DNA of 64,000 bases from Phoronis australis (lineage: Eukaryota > Phoronida > Phoronidae). Below the pieces are notes generated by a model. It did not search any database. It was given only the letters and a program-made list of their open reading frames with translations, and was not told the DNA's origin. The translations under genes and the position numbers were made by a program. Within the stretch, counting starts at the first letter, position 1. Every line of letters starts with the position of its first letter. This document shows positions 31,641 to 42,449 of this stretch, piece by piece. The DNA lies in assembly GCA_002633005.1 (NCBI GenBank), contig NMRA01000020.1:1334939-1398938 (forward strand), written 5' to 3'.

Positions 31641-32269
31641 GGTCCTCCCATTACACCAAATCTCTGTGAGTACTGAAGCTTTGCTTTTAAATCCTACTTT
31701 TTCAGCGAAGTTTCGCTTGCAATTTAGCTATGGGAGTTCTTCTTTCCCGCTGAACCAAAACTTTGCTAAAAACGAGGCTTTGTCTCTAATAGGAAGCCAC
31801 TGAAAGATGATGGCTATCTGCTGTGGAGAAAGGCACCCCTACAGGTTCCCAGTGGTTGGAAGGTGCCCAACTTACCGTTTCTGTGCCAACAATGATTGGT
31901 AGCATGTTTGACTATTCTGGAAGTCTCGGAACTATTTGGTCAACAGATAATGGAAGGAGACTTAGATGACGTCGGGTTGGTGCTTCATCTTCCAAAGGTT
32001 GTTCAAAGTGATCGGGAGTTTTATTGTTTTTGACCCTTACATGAAGTTAGAGGTCATCATTTCAGGGCTGGATAAAGTAATTTCTCAGTCATCTGCACCC
32101 CTGTCACTGCCTTAAACTCAGATAAGGTATATTTTCTGTTGTGCCCTCTGTGGTTGCATAATGCTGTCATCTCTATATTGCTGTATCTCCTTAACCCTTT
32201 GCGGGATCTTTAATGAGATTTGACAGATGTGTTCCTATGAAGCTGACAACAGATGGCGATGTGTTTCGG

Positions 32270-32845
32270 ACCCATCTGATTACTTCTGTGCCACCTAGTG
32301 GCAATGTTAGGTTTTTACACTTTTCTTTGTGTCTTATGAGTGCCTGCCATGGTGGATTTTCATTGCATTCAGGAAATAGGTTTCTGTTAGGAAGAAGATG
32401 CCTTTCCATTTTTGGACGGATCTGACATATTGTGCACTACCTAGTGACCATTTTAGTTATTTTCGAATCCATTTTTGTCGTCCCTCTTTCTGTCCAACAA
32501 ACTCCCTGAAGGATCATTATTAGAATTGGCAGATTTGTTCATGCCTAGACGGACGACCCTGATTACTTCTGTGCCACCTAGTGGCAATGTTAGGTTTTTA
32601 CATTTTTCTTTGTGTCTTATGAGTGCCTGCCATGGTGGATTTTCATTGCATTCAGGAAATAGGTTTCTGTTAAGAAGATGCCTTTCCATTTTTGGACGGA
32701 TCTGACATATTGTGCACTACCTAGTGACCATTTTAGTTATTTTCGAATCCATTTTTGTCGTCCCTCTTTCTGTCCAACAAACTCCCTGAAGGATCATTAT
32801 TAGAATTGGCAGATTTGTTCATGCCTAGGCGGACGACCCTGATTA
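32270..32845 (+). repeat. Recent tandem duplication, period about 283 bp
   Basis: 32279-32561 and 32562-32840 are nearly identical, differing mainly by a 3-base indel (GTTAGGAAGAAG versus GTTAAGAAG). They are far more alike than the surrounding array units, so the duplication is young. Confidence 0.8.
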
Positions 32846-33971
32846 CTGTGGCACCTCCTTGTGGAAATTTAATACTTTGAACCTGCAGCTATCTCCTTAA
32901 CCCCTTGAACGCTCTTTGTGAAATTTGGCAAGTGTTTTCCTATGAATATGACAACGGGTGACAATTGTCAGAATAATTCAACTTCGGATAACTCTCCCTA
33001 GTGGCAATTTTTTACATTTACCTCTATCTTCAGAATTCATTAAAAGATTTTCATGACATTTGGCAAATAGGCTTCTATAAGGGAAGCCATGTTATATTTC
33101 CATTTTTGGATGAATTTGACTTGTAGTGTGCCTTTTTGGCATTAGCCTCTATATTCCAAACCACTTTTAGGATCATTAAACAATTGGCTATTTTGTTTCT
33201 GTTGAGAAGACATTGGCTGATGTGATTTTCGGACGGGCTGGGACCGATGTGGTGGTAGTTAGTGGCATCTTTTTTGCATCGGCAGCTGTATCTCCTGAAT
33301 CCTTTGCATGATCTTGGTGAAATATGACAAGTGTATTCATGAGTGGCAATAGATTATGACTTCTTTCGAATAGATCCGGTACATCATTGTGGCAATTCTG
33401 TTTTTTTATGCCGTCATCTCTGTCCGTCCGGCCGGCCGGCCGGCTGGCGTCCGCTGCTCTATCTCTAAAACACCTTGACGTATCTTCATGAAATTTTGCA
33501 CATGTGTTCCTACTATGGATGGGACGGCATAAGCGAACTTTCGGATGGATCCGACTCCCAGTGTGTCCCCCTAGTGGCAATTTTAGTTTTTTACGTTTAC
33601 CTTCAAAAGTCCTGATCGGATTTTCATAAAATTTGGTTTATTATGCACCTATTAGTAAGATGGCGCTGCCCTCCCGTTTTTGGATGGATTCAATGTAGTT
33701 TGCGCTACCTAGTGGCCATTTTTACTGTTTTTTTGCGTCAACCAAACCACTCAAAGGATGATTGTGAAAATTGACACGTATGTTCTGACTATGAAGTGGA
33801 CGGCTGACGATGATTTTCCGACCATTTTGACTACTGTAGCGCCTCCTAGTGGCAGTTTTTTTGTGCCTATGGCTGTATCTTCTAAACCGTTGGAAGGATC
33901 TTTACTAAATTTAGTAAGTGCATATGATGTTGGCAACAGACGACAACGACTTTCGGACGGATCTGACTACT

Positions 33972-35348
33972 GGGCCCGGTCTCCAATCTCTGTACTCAGA
34001 CTCATACTCATACTCGAGATTTCATACTCAAAATCGTGCTCACTGGAGTCGTACTCAAAAAAGCGTATCTAATGTCGTATTTCGAGTAGACTCCAAACGT
34101 ACTCATACTCGAGTTGCTATGGAACTCTTTATGATGTGAAATGCAAAATCACGCAAAGCCGTGCTGATTCATCGCTCCCTATTGGAATAGACCACCCCAA
34201 AAACTAGGCCTACATTATCGTCTGCTGTCGCTACAACTACAAGAGTATGTCTATAACGTGGAATTCTGAGTGTTCTGTAACTGTTATTCATTTTTTAGTT
34301 TCAATAAATATTTTTATGTCATTTCTTTGATACATTTGGCAATTATTAAGCTTTACTTCTTGAGTTACTCACCCAGTCCCGCAAATGTCTTAAGAAATAT
34401 GTAACAGCTTATCACATCACATCTCTGTTGCTAATTTAGTCTTGCCATAAAACCCATTGCTGTGTAGGCTTACGCTGATGTCAAACTTTGATACTGCATC
34501 TTTGTATTTTACCGGGATGTATCAAGTGAGTTGACATTTGGCACGTGAGTTAAAAAAACAATACTTGTGCAGGCATTCAGAGTTCACCAGTGGCAGTGAA
34601 CGGGATGAGACGTCTACTTAGAAATCGGCAAACAAAATCTGGAATTCCATTTGGGGATTGGGGAATTATAGATGACTAAGTTATGATGAGAAATGTATAC
34701 CTGACAGGGAAGTGAACTGTTTTTAACTTTCCTCCCCTCCTCGTCATTTGGAAACCCTACAAAACGTAGGCACACATACCGAAATAAGGCAGCACAAACT
34801 TCTCACACGACTTTTCCCACAACTGCTTTCGACGCTTGTTATGACTCATCGACAAGGGATTACAATGCGCCTGTTGCCAGGAATTGTAAAGGTAGAATGG
34901 CCCATAATATACGGTGATACGGCGGGTTAATAAGGTAAATAATAAGAAGATTTAAGATGAAAACTATTATCTCTGAACTGAAATTGAAGTGCTGAAATAC
35001 GGTAAGAGAACTTATTTTTTTTAGATTTGTTGTGTTTCTTGGTTCCCTTTCGATATTTTGTTCTCTGGCTCGTATTTATTTTCGAGTACGATTTCAAGCA
35101 CACTGCCATACCAAACTTGAAATTTGAGCATAGGCTCCAAATTTTTACTCAAAATCGTACTCGAAATATAGATGAGATACACTTCAGTTCGAGTACACTC
35201 GAAAACTGAGTATGTGCTCGAAATTTCGAGTACAGATTTTTCGAGTATGACATTGAATACACCAAAGCTGAGTCTGTACTCGAGTTGAGTATGAAATGTG
35301 AGTTTGAGCATGATTCGAGTCTGAGTACGGAGATTGGAGACCGGGCCC
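33972..35348. mobile_element. 1,377-bp TIR element nested in the CCTAGTGGC array
   Basis: The ends GGGCCCGGTCTCCAATCTCT and AGATTGGAGACCGGGCCC are perfect inverted repeats. Subterminal regions on both sides are dense in GAGTA(C/T) and ACTC motifs. The flanks GACTAC-T and T-GGTGTGCC join to restore the array sequence seen uninterrupted at 63617 (GACTACCGGTGTGCC), which fixes the boundaries. No transposase ORF is present. The target duplication is one to a few bases and ambiguous. Confidence 0.75.
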
Positions 35349-36644
35349 TGGTGTGCCACCTAGTGGCAATTACATCTTTTTACATTTACCATAGTATGTT
35401 CAAAGGTCCTCAACGTATTTTCATAAAATTTGGCATACAGGCATCTGTTAATGAGGTGTCGCTATCTCTCTGTTTTCAGATGGATTCGACCTAGTTTGCC
35501 CCACCTAGCGGCCACTTTTACTGTTTTCGAGTATGTTTTTTGGCGTCCACTCGTCTATCAACCAAACCGCTTTCAGGATAATTGTGAAAATTGGCATGTA
35601 TGTTCTACTATGAAGTGGATGGCTGACGATGATTTTCTGACGAGTTTGACTACTGTGGCGCCTCCTAGTGGCAGTTTTGTTTTTTGCGCTCATCGCTTTA
35701 TCTCCTAAACCGTATGCAGGATCTTTACTTAATTTAACAAGTGTATTTATGTGATGTTGACAACGGACGATGACTTTCGGAGAGATCTAATTTTTGGTGT
35801 GCTCCCTAGTGGCAATTTTAGTTTTTATGTTTACCAGTCGGTATCTTCAAAGGTCCTCAACAGATTTTCATAAAATTTTGAATATAGGCATCTATTGGTG
35901 AGATGATGCTATCATCCTGTTTTTGGATGGAATCGAGGTATTTTGTGCCACCTGGTGGCCATTTTTGCTGTTTTCAAATCTTGTTTTTGGCGTTCACCCC
36001 TCGATCAACCAAATCATTCTGGGGATGGTTTTGTAAACTATTGGCCTATATGTTTTCAGTGTGAAGAAGACGTTTGATGATGGCGACTGACTACTGTGGT
36101 GCCTTCTAGTGGTAGTTTTGTTTTTTGCCCATAACTGTATCTCCAAAACCCACTGCAGGATCTTTATTAAATTTAGTAAGTGAATTTATGTGAAGATAAC
36201 AGACGATGGCAGTCAGGCAGATCAAACGGACGCTGTGCCCAGAAGTGGCAATTTCATTTTGTTCTGTTTTCCTTCGTTTCTCTGAAGTTCCTTGACAGAT
36301 TTTATGAAATATGACATGATCCGGTTTTTGGATGGAGTGTACGTTTTTGCACCATTTAGTGGCCATTTTTATGATACAAATAAATAACCCTAAAAGCACA
36401 CCATTTGCGATGCATTCGTGGGTGCATTTCAACGCTCCGCGTTGCTCTTGTTATGTTTGCCTCTGTATCTTCAGATTTTCATGAAGTGTGGCAAATAGGT
36501 TTGTACTAAGACTGTGAGGTCTTCCCATTTTCAGCTGGGTTCAACTTGTTCTGCACCACCTATAGACCATTTTTGAAACCAATTAACACCCCAGAAGCCT
36601 ACCATTTGTGATACAGTAGTGGGTACATTTCAGTGCTCTGTTCA

Positions 36645-38765
36645 TTTACTATCTAAGTGGCTGCACGTGCTTTGCTGCATTTTGACAACGCCATTATGTA
36701 AATAAACTGCAGCAGTCATCCATCCCATGCCATCAAAAACTCAGCATTTGTCAATGTCCACATCAATAGCCCTCAATTAGTAATTCTTACTTATTGAATT
36801 CTTGGCAATCACAACATTTTGTTTTATATACACGTGCACTAAATTTGCTTATTTCTTTGCAAATTTAAAAAAAGTTCGCAATAAGGTAATGTCTCCTCAA
36901 AATTGACGTATCGCAAGCTCTGCCCCTATAAACAAACAATAACTTTTACCCAGCAACGTGTTGTTTGTCGAGTAAAATGGTGGCTTGGAAACGAAGGTGT
37001 GTCAAGAATGCTGCGTTCTGATTGGTCAGTTAAGCCGTCGTTCAAAATCCTGGCGATAGATCAATTAGCTCACAGCAATGATGGACAAGTGTTTTTTTTA
37101 TAAAATATGAGTAACACCAAATAAATGTTTGATGGTTTTAAATTTCCTTCCATCCCAAAGCTATCTTCAGACTTTGTTTTTGAGAATTTGGGTATTCATT
37201 GGAAATTCCTCCCGTTTAATGGCACCTTGTTCTTTGTCAATAGATTTGTACAAGAACCACTATCCCTAAGAAGCCTGTTGATCAGAAACACTGATCTAAA
37301 GTCTTTTTGTTTGGTACACAGAAGTTAGTGATAACTCTGTGGTCCCAAATGACTGGTAAAAATTAAACCGAGTATGATGTACTAAAACTGGTGTCTTTTT
37401 AAATTGTTTGGCTTCTGAATTTGGATTTCTCATGTATGAACATTTTTACATGAGGAAATACAAAAAGTACCATAATTGTTGGGTTTTGATTCTCTGGCAC
37501 CTGTTCATGAACGTAGTAAAGGTACTTGTGACAGATACTTGACCTGCGAGTTGCGTTGTTGGACAAAAGACCACAAGAACATTGACATTGGAATAAAAAG
37601 ATACCTGTATTTAGCTTGGATTTGGAAACCACTGTAGTTTCAAGTTGAAATGGAGGGTTTTTGTAATATTACAACATTTTTTCATAAATATGAAGCAATT
37701 TTGATTCTAAAAACTTCAGTTTATTGTACTCAAGATGTTGGTTAAGATTCCTTTGGCTGAGATCCAGGCCGTGTGATGTATAGTTGAAGCTCCCCATGCA
37801 TATAAAAACAGACACAAATGGTAAGAACAACATCAATATAATTCCAGACCTTTGATCACAGGTCTGATCATGATAAGGGGACAAGGATAAATGAAATAAA
37901 AGCATGCAGAGTTGCAAAATTGGCTGTAAGCATGAGTTATGGCAAGGTGCTGAACATAGATAACAAAGTTGGGGCATAGAGGTCATCTGTTGGCCATGGT
38001 TGGAACTAACAATACAATTCACAAGCAGGATACCCAGCTAAGAATGCGACAATGGCCAGTTAAACAATGCTAAAAACCTTTGAATACAGAATAAAAATCG
38101 TCTTTGGCTATTATTTTTGTTTGAAATTAGTGAAATTCTATGGACGCCAGATTGCCAGTGTTTTCTCTTGTTGTATTCAAGTTACTTGTGGTGAACCGTA
38201 CATTACGTGTGACCGCATGTTTGTTCACGACGTCTTTCATTTGCTGAACTATACAAAAAGAGGCTTGGCATCATAAGTTACGCAGTGGCTAAATTTTTAA
38301 CTGTTTGTATAACAGTGCAACAACCAAGGTTCAAGGGCATCTGCTGACCTTGGGTTGTTTTTTTGTGATTACACTTGGGTGCACTCACGAAAAGAATTTT
38401 ATCATTTGTTTTCAGGTATCACAATAACAATCTATGTACAGTCTAAGTTTCAACTGATGTAAATCATGTACTCAAGTTTAACATGACCGAATACTATTGA
38501 TATAGTCTTGCCAATGACATTTCCCCAAAGACGGACTAATACAGTACTAAATGCATACAGGTTTTCACTCATCTTATAAAATGCTATGTTGCATTCTGCA
38601 AATACAAGGCAGTTGCGAGATAGCTCCTGTGACAAGCGCTTGCCTAAGGGAACTTAAAGGAGAATGCCACCCGATTTAATTAGTCTTTTTTACTGTCTTA
38701 ATCGGTCTATATACACATCGCCTCTTATACGGTCGACCTCACCTTGCGGAGAGGTGTCGCGTTAA
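36645..38765. other. No gene seen
   Basis: AT-rich spacer. The minus-strand frame at 37669-38022 (117 codons) includes a hydrophobic stretch but has no splice support or recognisable motif. Confidence 0.4.
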
Positions 38766-38977
38766 CCTGTGAGGAAGGTGAGAAACGACGCAGCGACGTC
38801 AATGGTTCGTCTGCAGAGTGAATGCCGCTATATCGCGGTGCGTCAGTTCCCGCCCTTCGGAACTATGAAGCTGCGAAGAAAGCGGGTATATCCTTTTTCC
38901 GACTTCTTAGAGCCCGAAATGCTTAGGAAGTGGCTCGTGGTAGTGAAGAATGAAAGGTACGCCGTTAATAACAAGTA

Positions 38978-41323
38978 CCGTAATCGTTCGGGTTAACGCC
39001 CATGCTCAGTTAACCGCCCATCCCCGACTTTAAATGGATTTTCGAATTAACCGCCCACTGCTCGGTTAAGCGCCCCCCTGCGATTTTTGAAGATTTCCAG
39101 TTAAGCGCCCACCTCTCGGTTAAGCGCCCATCCCCTTTAGAAAAAGATCGACGATCATAATGAGTGCAACGACGTCGGGACTCCGAGACGGTGGTTTAGC
39201 AATCTGAATTACAATACAGGTAACGAGTTATTGTCTTGGGTCGTGAACTCACTTCAAAATATAATACTTGAATCTTTTTGTCTCTTTATTTTCTTCCCTT
39301 GTTTGCAAAGTTTAAGAACGCCGCCGGCGTCAAAACCTCCGCTTTCAGCGACTTTGTCTGCCGCGCTGAGTTTCCGTCTGCAGTGCACTAGATAAAACAT
39401 ATATTTGAAAAAATCAGGCCAGAGAAATGTGACAATAGTTTTGCCAACCCTCCAAATTCTATTAAGGTGGGAAGCTCTCGTATTTTGAACAAAACTCACG
39501 GAAAGATGTCAAATTCTCAATATATTGATGAATATAACTACCGGGTTATAGAGGATGTGGGGCGACCGAAGGGACAGTACAAATGCCTTACTGGGTTACC
39601 GATTTCGTTGCTGCCTGTCGATTTCTGAATTCAAACGTTGACAAAAACGTATGCTTGTGTATGATCTTGAAGTAATAAAAAACGGCTAGTCAAATTTTGT
39701 TTTTCGCTTATTGCATTTCAGTCAAACTGGTTAGCAGATTTAACTAATGTCGCTGGCTGTTCTTTACTATTCTTGCGTCAGCCTGTACGTAAGCGTGACT
39801 GTGTGAATTATCGTTTCCAAATCCCCCTTTTAGCCATCCAGAATAATTTTGTTTATACATTGGCCATTTTCAGCCTGAACAAAAATTCTTACCATTCGAG
39901 TCTGAAATATCTGCGACGTAGACTGCTTGACGATAGTGGGTAGGAGATTCACACAGCTAGTTACAGGGATGGGCTTAGGGAGCATCGAGCCGGGAAATAT
40001 GGCAATAGACTTGACATCGCAGTTTTGGGGAACATTGGCAACGGAGGAATATCGTAAAGAACTGGGTCTTTCGTAACAACAGCTTAAAAGCACATAGTCA
40101 CGCCCGTTTTTGTTCCTTCCCACTGTCGCTATGTGTGACTGATTTGTAGTGGTGAACGTGCGCAAGTTCCCACACTTTGGAGTGCATGTTACCTTGACAC
40201 CAACGTGATTGACAGGCGACTCACACGTAGGCCCTACGTGCGTGCTGAATACCGCCACTATCTTTGGCCATAAAAAACGAGATGCATATTGAAAGAGGCC
40301 GTTATATTACTTGACGGCATTTCCAAGTCACGATTGTCAGCCGACTGAGACATTGCGCGATAACAGCGGGACCGAACAGTGCCGCAGTGCGATATTACAA
40401 GTGATATAAATAGGATAATCTGGACATCTTGCATGAAAAATAAATGTTTTTCCACCACGAAGTTTGGTAAGGTGATCGTTTAGAATAATGAATTGAAACA
40501 TTGCTGTTTTCTGACATTTTGTAACATATTTATGCAGTTGCTTGAAATTTTATTCTTGATCGACGACTGGCTCGACCACCCCCGATCCTTGTCTTACTTC
40601 TTTGCATAGCATGTTTGGCGCAACGGCAAGAGAGCAATGCCGGGCTGTCGAGATAAGACAGCTAGCCGCAGAACCATACGCTGAAAATGTCATTGAGTCA
40701 CGGAGTGTCGACTATAACATCCCAAACACAAAAAAAAACAGATTTAAGTTTTTCAAACTTTTATTACAACCAATTTTAAAACTGCTCTCTGACTCAGAAC
40801 TTGACAGCTACGTATAGCACGAGACTGTAACCATAAATTTGATGTCTGACCTCTGCAACACGTGAAGCTTGCACGCGCGCACTTAAGTAGGGTCACATCT
40901 TGAAACAGTTTTAATTCTAGTGGAGGCTGCGAGGTGACTGGTCGTCTGCGCACCGCAGGACGGCACGGGCTATTACTCAGCAGTTTTGTAAATTTAATAG
41001 TGAATGACTAATCTGTGGGCAAGAGAACCTTTGTTGGGATCATCCGCTGTTATGATGTTTTCACAGTCATTTGGCGACAGGACGATAAAGCTCTTTGAAA
41101 AGGGCTACGCGTTCCGAATATGATTGTCGTGTTGGGATTTAGATCGCCATGTAAGATTAACCGCCCGGGGTGGTTGTCTGTCGTAATAAGCGCCCATGTT
41201 CTTTTAACCGCCCATCCTCTACTTTAGGCGGATTTTCGATTTAACCGCCCACTGCTCGGTTAACCGCCCTCCCCCGATTTTTTGGATTCGCCAATTTAAC
41301 CGCATTAACTCGAACGATTACGG
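38978..41323. mobile_element. 2.35-kb TA-flanked DNA transposon, copy 1
   Basis: TIRs are CCGTAATCGTTCGGGTTAA and, inverted, the right end TTAACTCGAACGATTACGG. TA lies on both sides (38976-38977 and 41324-41325). Each end carries several TTAA(C/G)CGCCCA(..)CTCGG motifs that keep the same orientation at both ends, i.e. direct rather than inverted. The interior has short frames conserved with copy 2 but no recognisable transposase. TA duplication suggests Tc1/mariner-like mobilisation in trans (inference). The insertion interrupts a THAP sequence. Confidence 0.85.
39254..40817. other. Short conserved frames inside transposon copy 1
   Basis: Frames at 39254-39499 (-), 40258-40458 (-) and 40602-40817 (+) are kept, with few amino-acid differences, in copy 2 at 61755-61973, 60794-60991 and 60432-60647. 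The 71-residue plus-strand frame differs at only three residues. The minus frame at 40258-40458 begins with a signal-peptide-like segment (QIILFISLVISHC). The 39830-40258 frame is broken in copy 2. Conservation mostly reflects youth of the copies; none resembles a transposase. Confidence 0.4.
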
Positions 41324-41440
41324 TATGAGGCCGTGAAACATTTCCGTGTCTGTGGACTGGCATTTCGTCGACAGTGATTTCTCTGACGAATTCTGGCTTA
41401 CCAAAGAACTATCCATACGTTCCGTTGCCTGTGCATGTTC

Positions 41441-42090
41441 ACGGCGCCTCTCTAGTATTTCTTGATCAGTGTATTCCGGTTCGAATTGATAGCTGTGAAA
41501 CCTACCGATCCGATCCGTGAAGTCTTCGTCGGATGAGCTCTTGACTAACTAAGTCGGGATTGGCGCCGGGTGAGTTGCCATGTAGACGTTTATTATTCTG
41601 CGTTCTGCTTCAAAATGAATTATTCACATCCTAACCAATGCTTACATAAATCTGAAACAAAGTCTGTCTCATTAGATACGATTTGTAATGTCTTTGCAGT
41701 ATTTTTGAGTGTAATTGAGAAGCCAATAATGAATAAACCACTGCGTTACCGGGCTTTGATATCAGCAAGGACCGGGCACCGAGGCCGTGCGAGCGCATGC
41801 TAATTCAGTGTTTGCTGACAGAAAGCTGTTGTGAAACAATTACTCGATTTTATATCTGTGGTCACATGTTAGGGGAATCTTTATTCAGAAATACAAATGC
41901 ATTATTCAAATCATTGTTACTGTACAACTTTTGACCTAACGGTCTGTGGAAGGGGAACCCGACTTTGCGGGCCCCTGACAATTAGTAAGTAGATATTCAG
42001 TTTCGTGGCTAATTCCCATTATTTCTTTGGCTCACCATTATAGTCTTTTCCTGACTGCCGGTTTAGTTTCTAACTCAAGCTGGTTTATGT
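41441..42090. other. No gene seen
   Basis: Unique-looking sequence after the split THAP remnant. The short frame at 41570-41803 lacks support. Confidence 0.4.
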
Positions 42091-42096
42091 TCGTGC

Positions 42097-42205
42097 CAGT
42101 CCCGGCCGCGACGGGCCTGATCGGGTTCCGAGTCACTGGCCGGGATAACGAGTCAGTGCGGCCGCGACGAATCTGATCAGGTTACGAGCCCTGGTCAGAA
42201 TAACT
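42097..42205 (+). repeat. Two-copy GC-rich tandem duplication
   Basis: CAGTC-CCGGCCGCGACGGGCCTGATCGGGTTCCGAGTCACTGG and CAGTG-CGGCCGCGACGAATCTGATCAGGTTACGAGCCCTGG follow each other with a period of about 50-60 bp. Confidence 0.6.
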
Positions 42206-42411
42206 AGCGTTTTGTGTGTTTAGAACTAAAAAAACAACACAGTTCTTGGTTCTCCTGTCTGTATTTCATGGAAGAATACTTTGAATTTATCTCTGAACAG
42301 ACCCCCAAACTCCTGCTATGGACCTTGGTAAATTGGCCTGCTGAACTTTGTAGGCTACAGTGTGTCCAAATAAAAATAAATCCGTAACAGCGAAATAAAA
42401 CAACACATTTT

Positions 42412-42446
42412 TATGCGCCCACATATTTATATGTGGACGCATTATT
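42412..42446 (+). repeat. Isolated GCGCCCACATATTTATATGTGGACGC palindrome block
   Basis: Identical to the head of the repeat at 63418 and, inverted, at 17715. Here it lacks the GTCCGTCC and CCTAGTGGC sequences that follow it elsewhere. Confidence 0.65.
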
Positions 42447-42449
42447 GTA

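Larger units (their letters stand above)
32190..36640. repeat. 4.4-kb mosaic array of diverged CCTAGTGGC units
   Basis: About a dozen blocks of roughly 140-150 bp recur in order, each built as 'TATCTCC(T)AAACC ... GGATCTT ... AAATTTGGCA ... TGTGCCACCTAGTGGCAATTTTAG' or the sister forms CCTAGTGGCCATTTTT and CCTCCTAGTGGCAGTTTT. Three block types alternate to make a longer unit of about 430 bp. The array is interrupted by the element at 33972-35348. A fresh start block is at 33410 (CCGTCATCTCTGTCCGTCCGG). Related pieces are at 47640-48010 and 63418-64000. No long conserved frame is seen. Confidence 0.7.
38820..41440 (+). pseudogene. THAP-domain sequence split by a TA transposon
   Basis: From an ATG at 38822 one frame reads (ATGCCG) ... 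RNYEAAKKAGISFFRL. A shifted frame continues EPEMLRKWLVVVKNERYAVN-NK to 38975. Skipping the transposon (38978-41323 plus one TA) the same frame continues YEAVKHFRVCGL, and after one more base shift HFVDSDFSDEFWLTKEL. This order (NYEAAKKAGISFFR, KWLVVVKN, RVCGL-HF, F) is that of a THAP zinc finger, including the second C-x2-H pair. The first cysteine pair is lost and two frameshifts are present, so the copy was already dead or died after insertion. Element-derived or host origin cannot be told. Confidence 0.65.
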
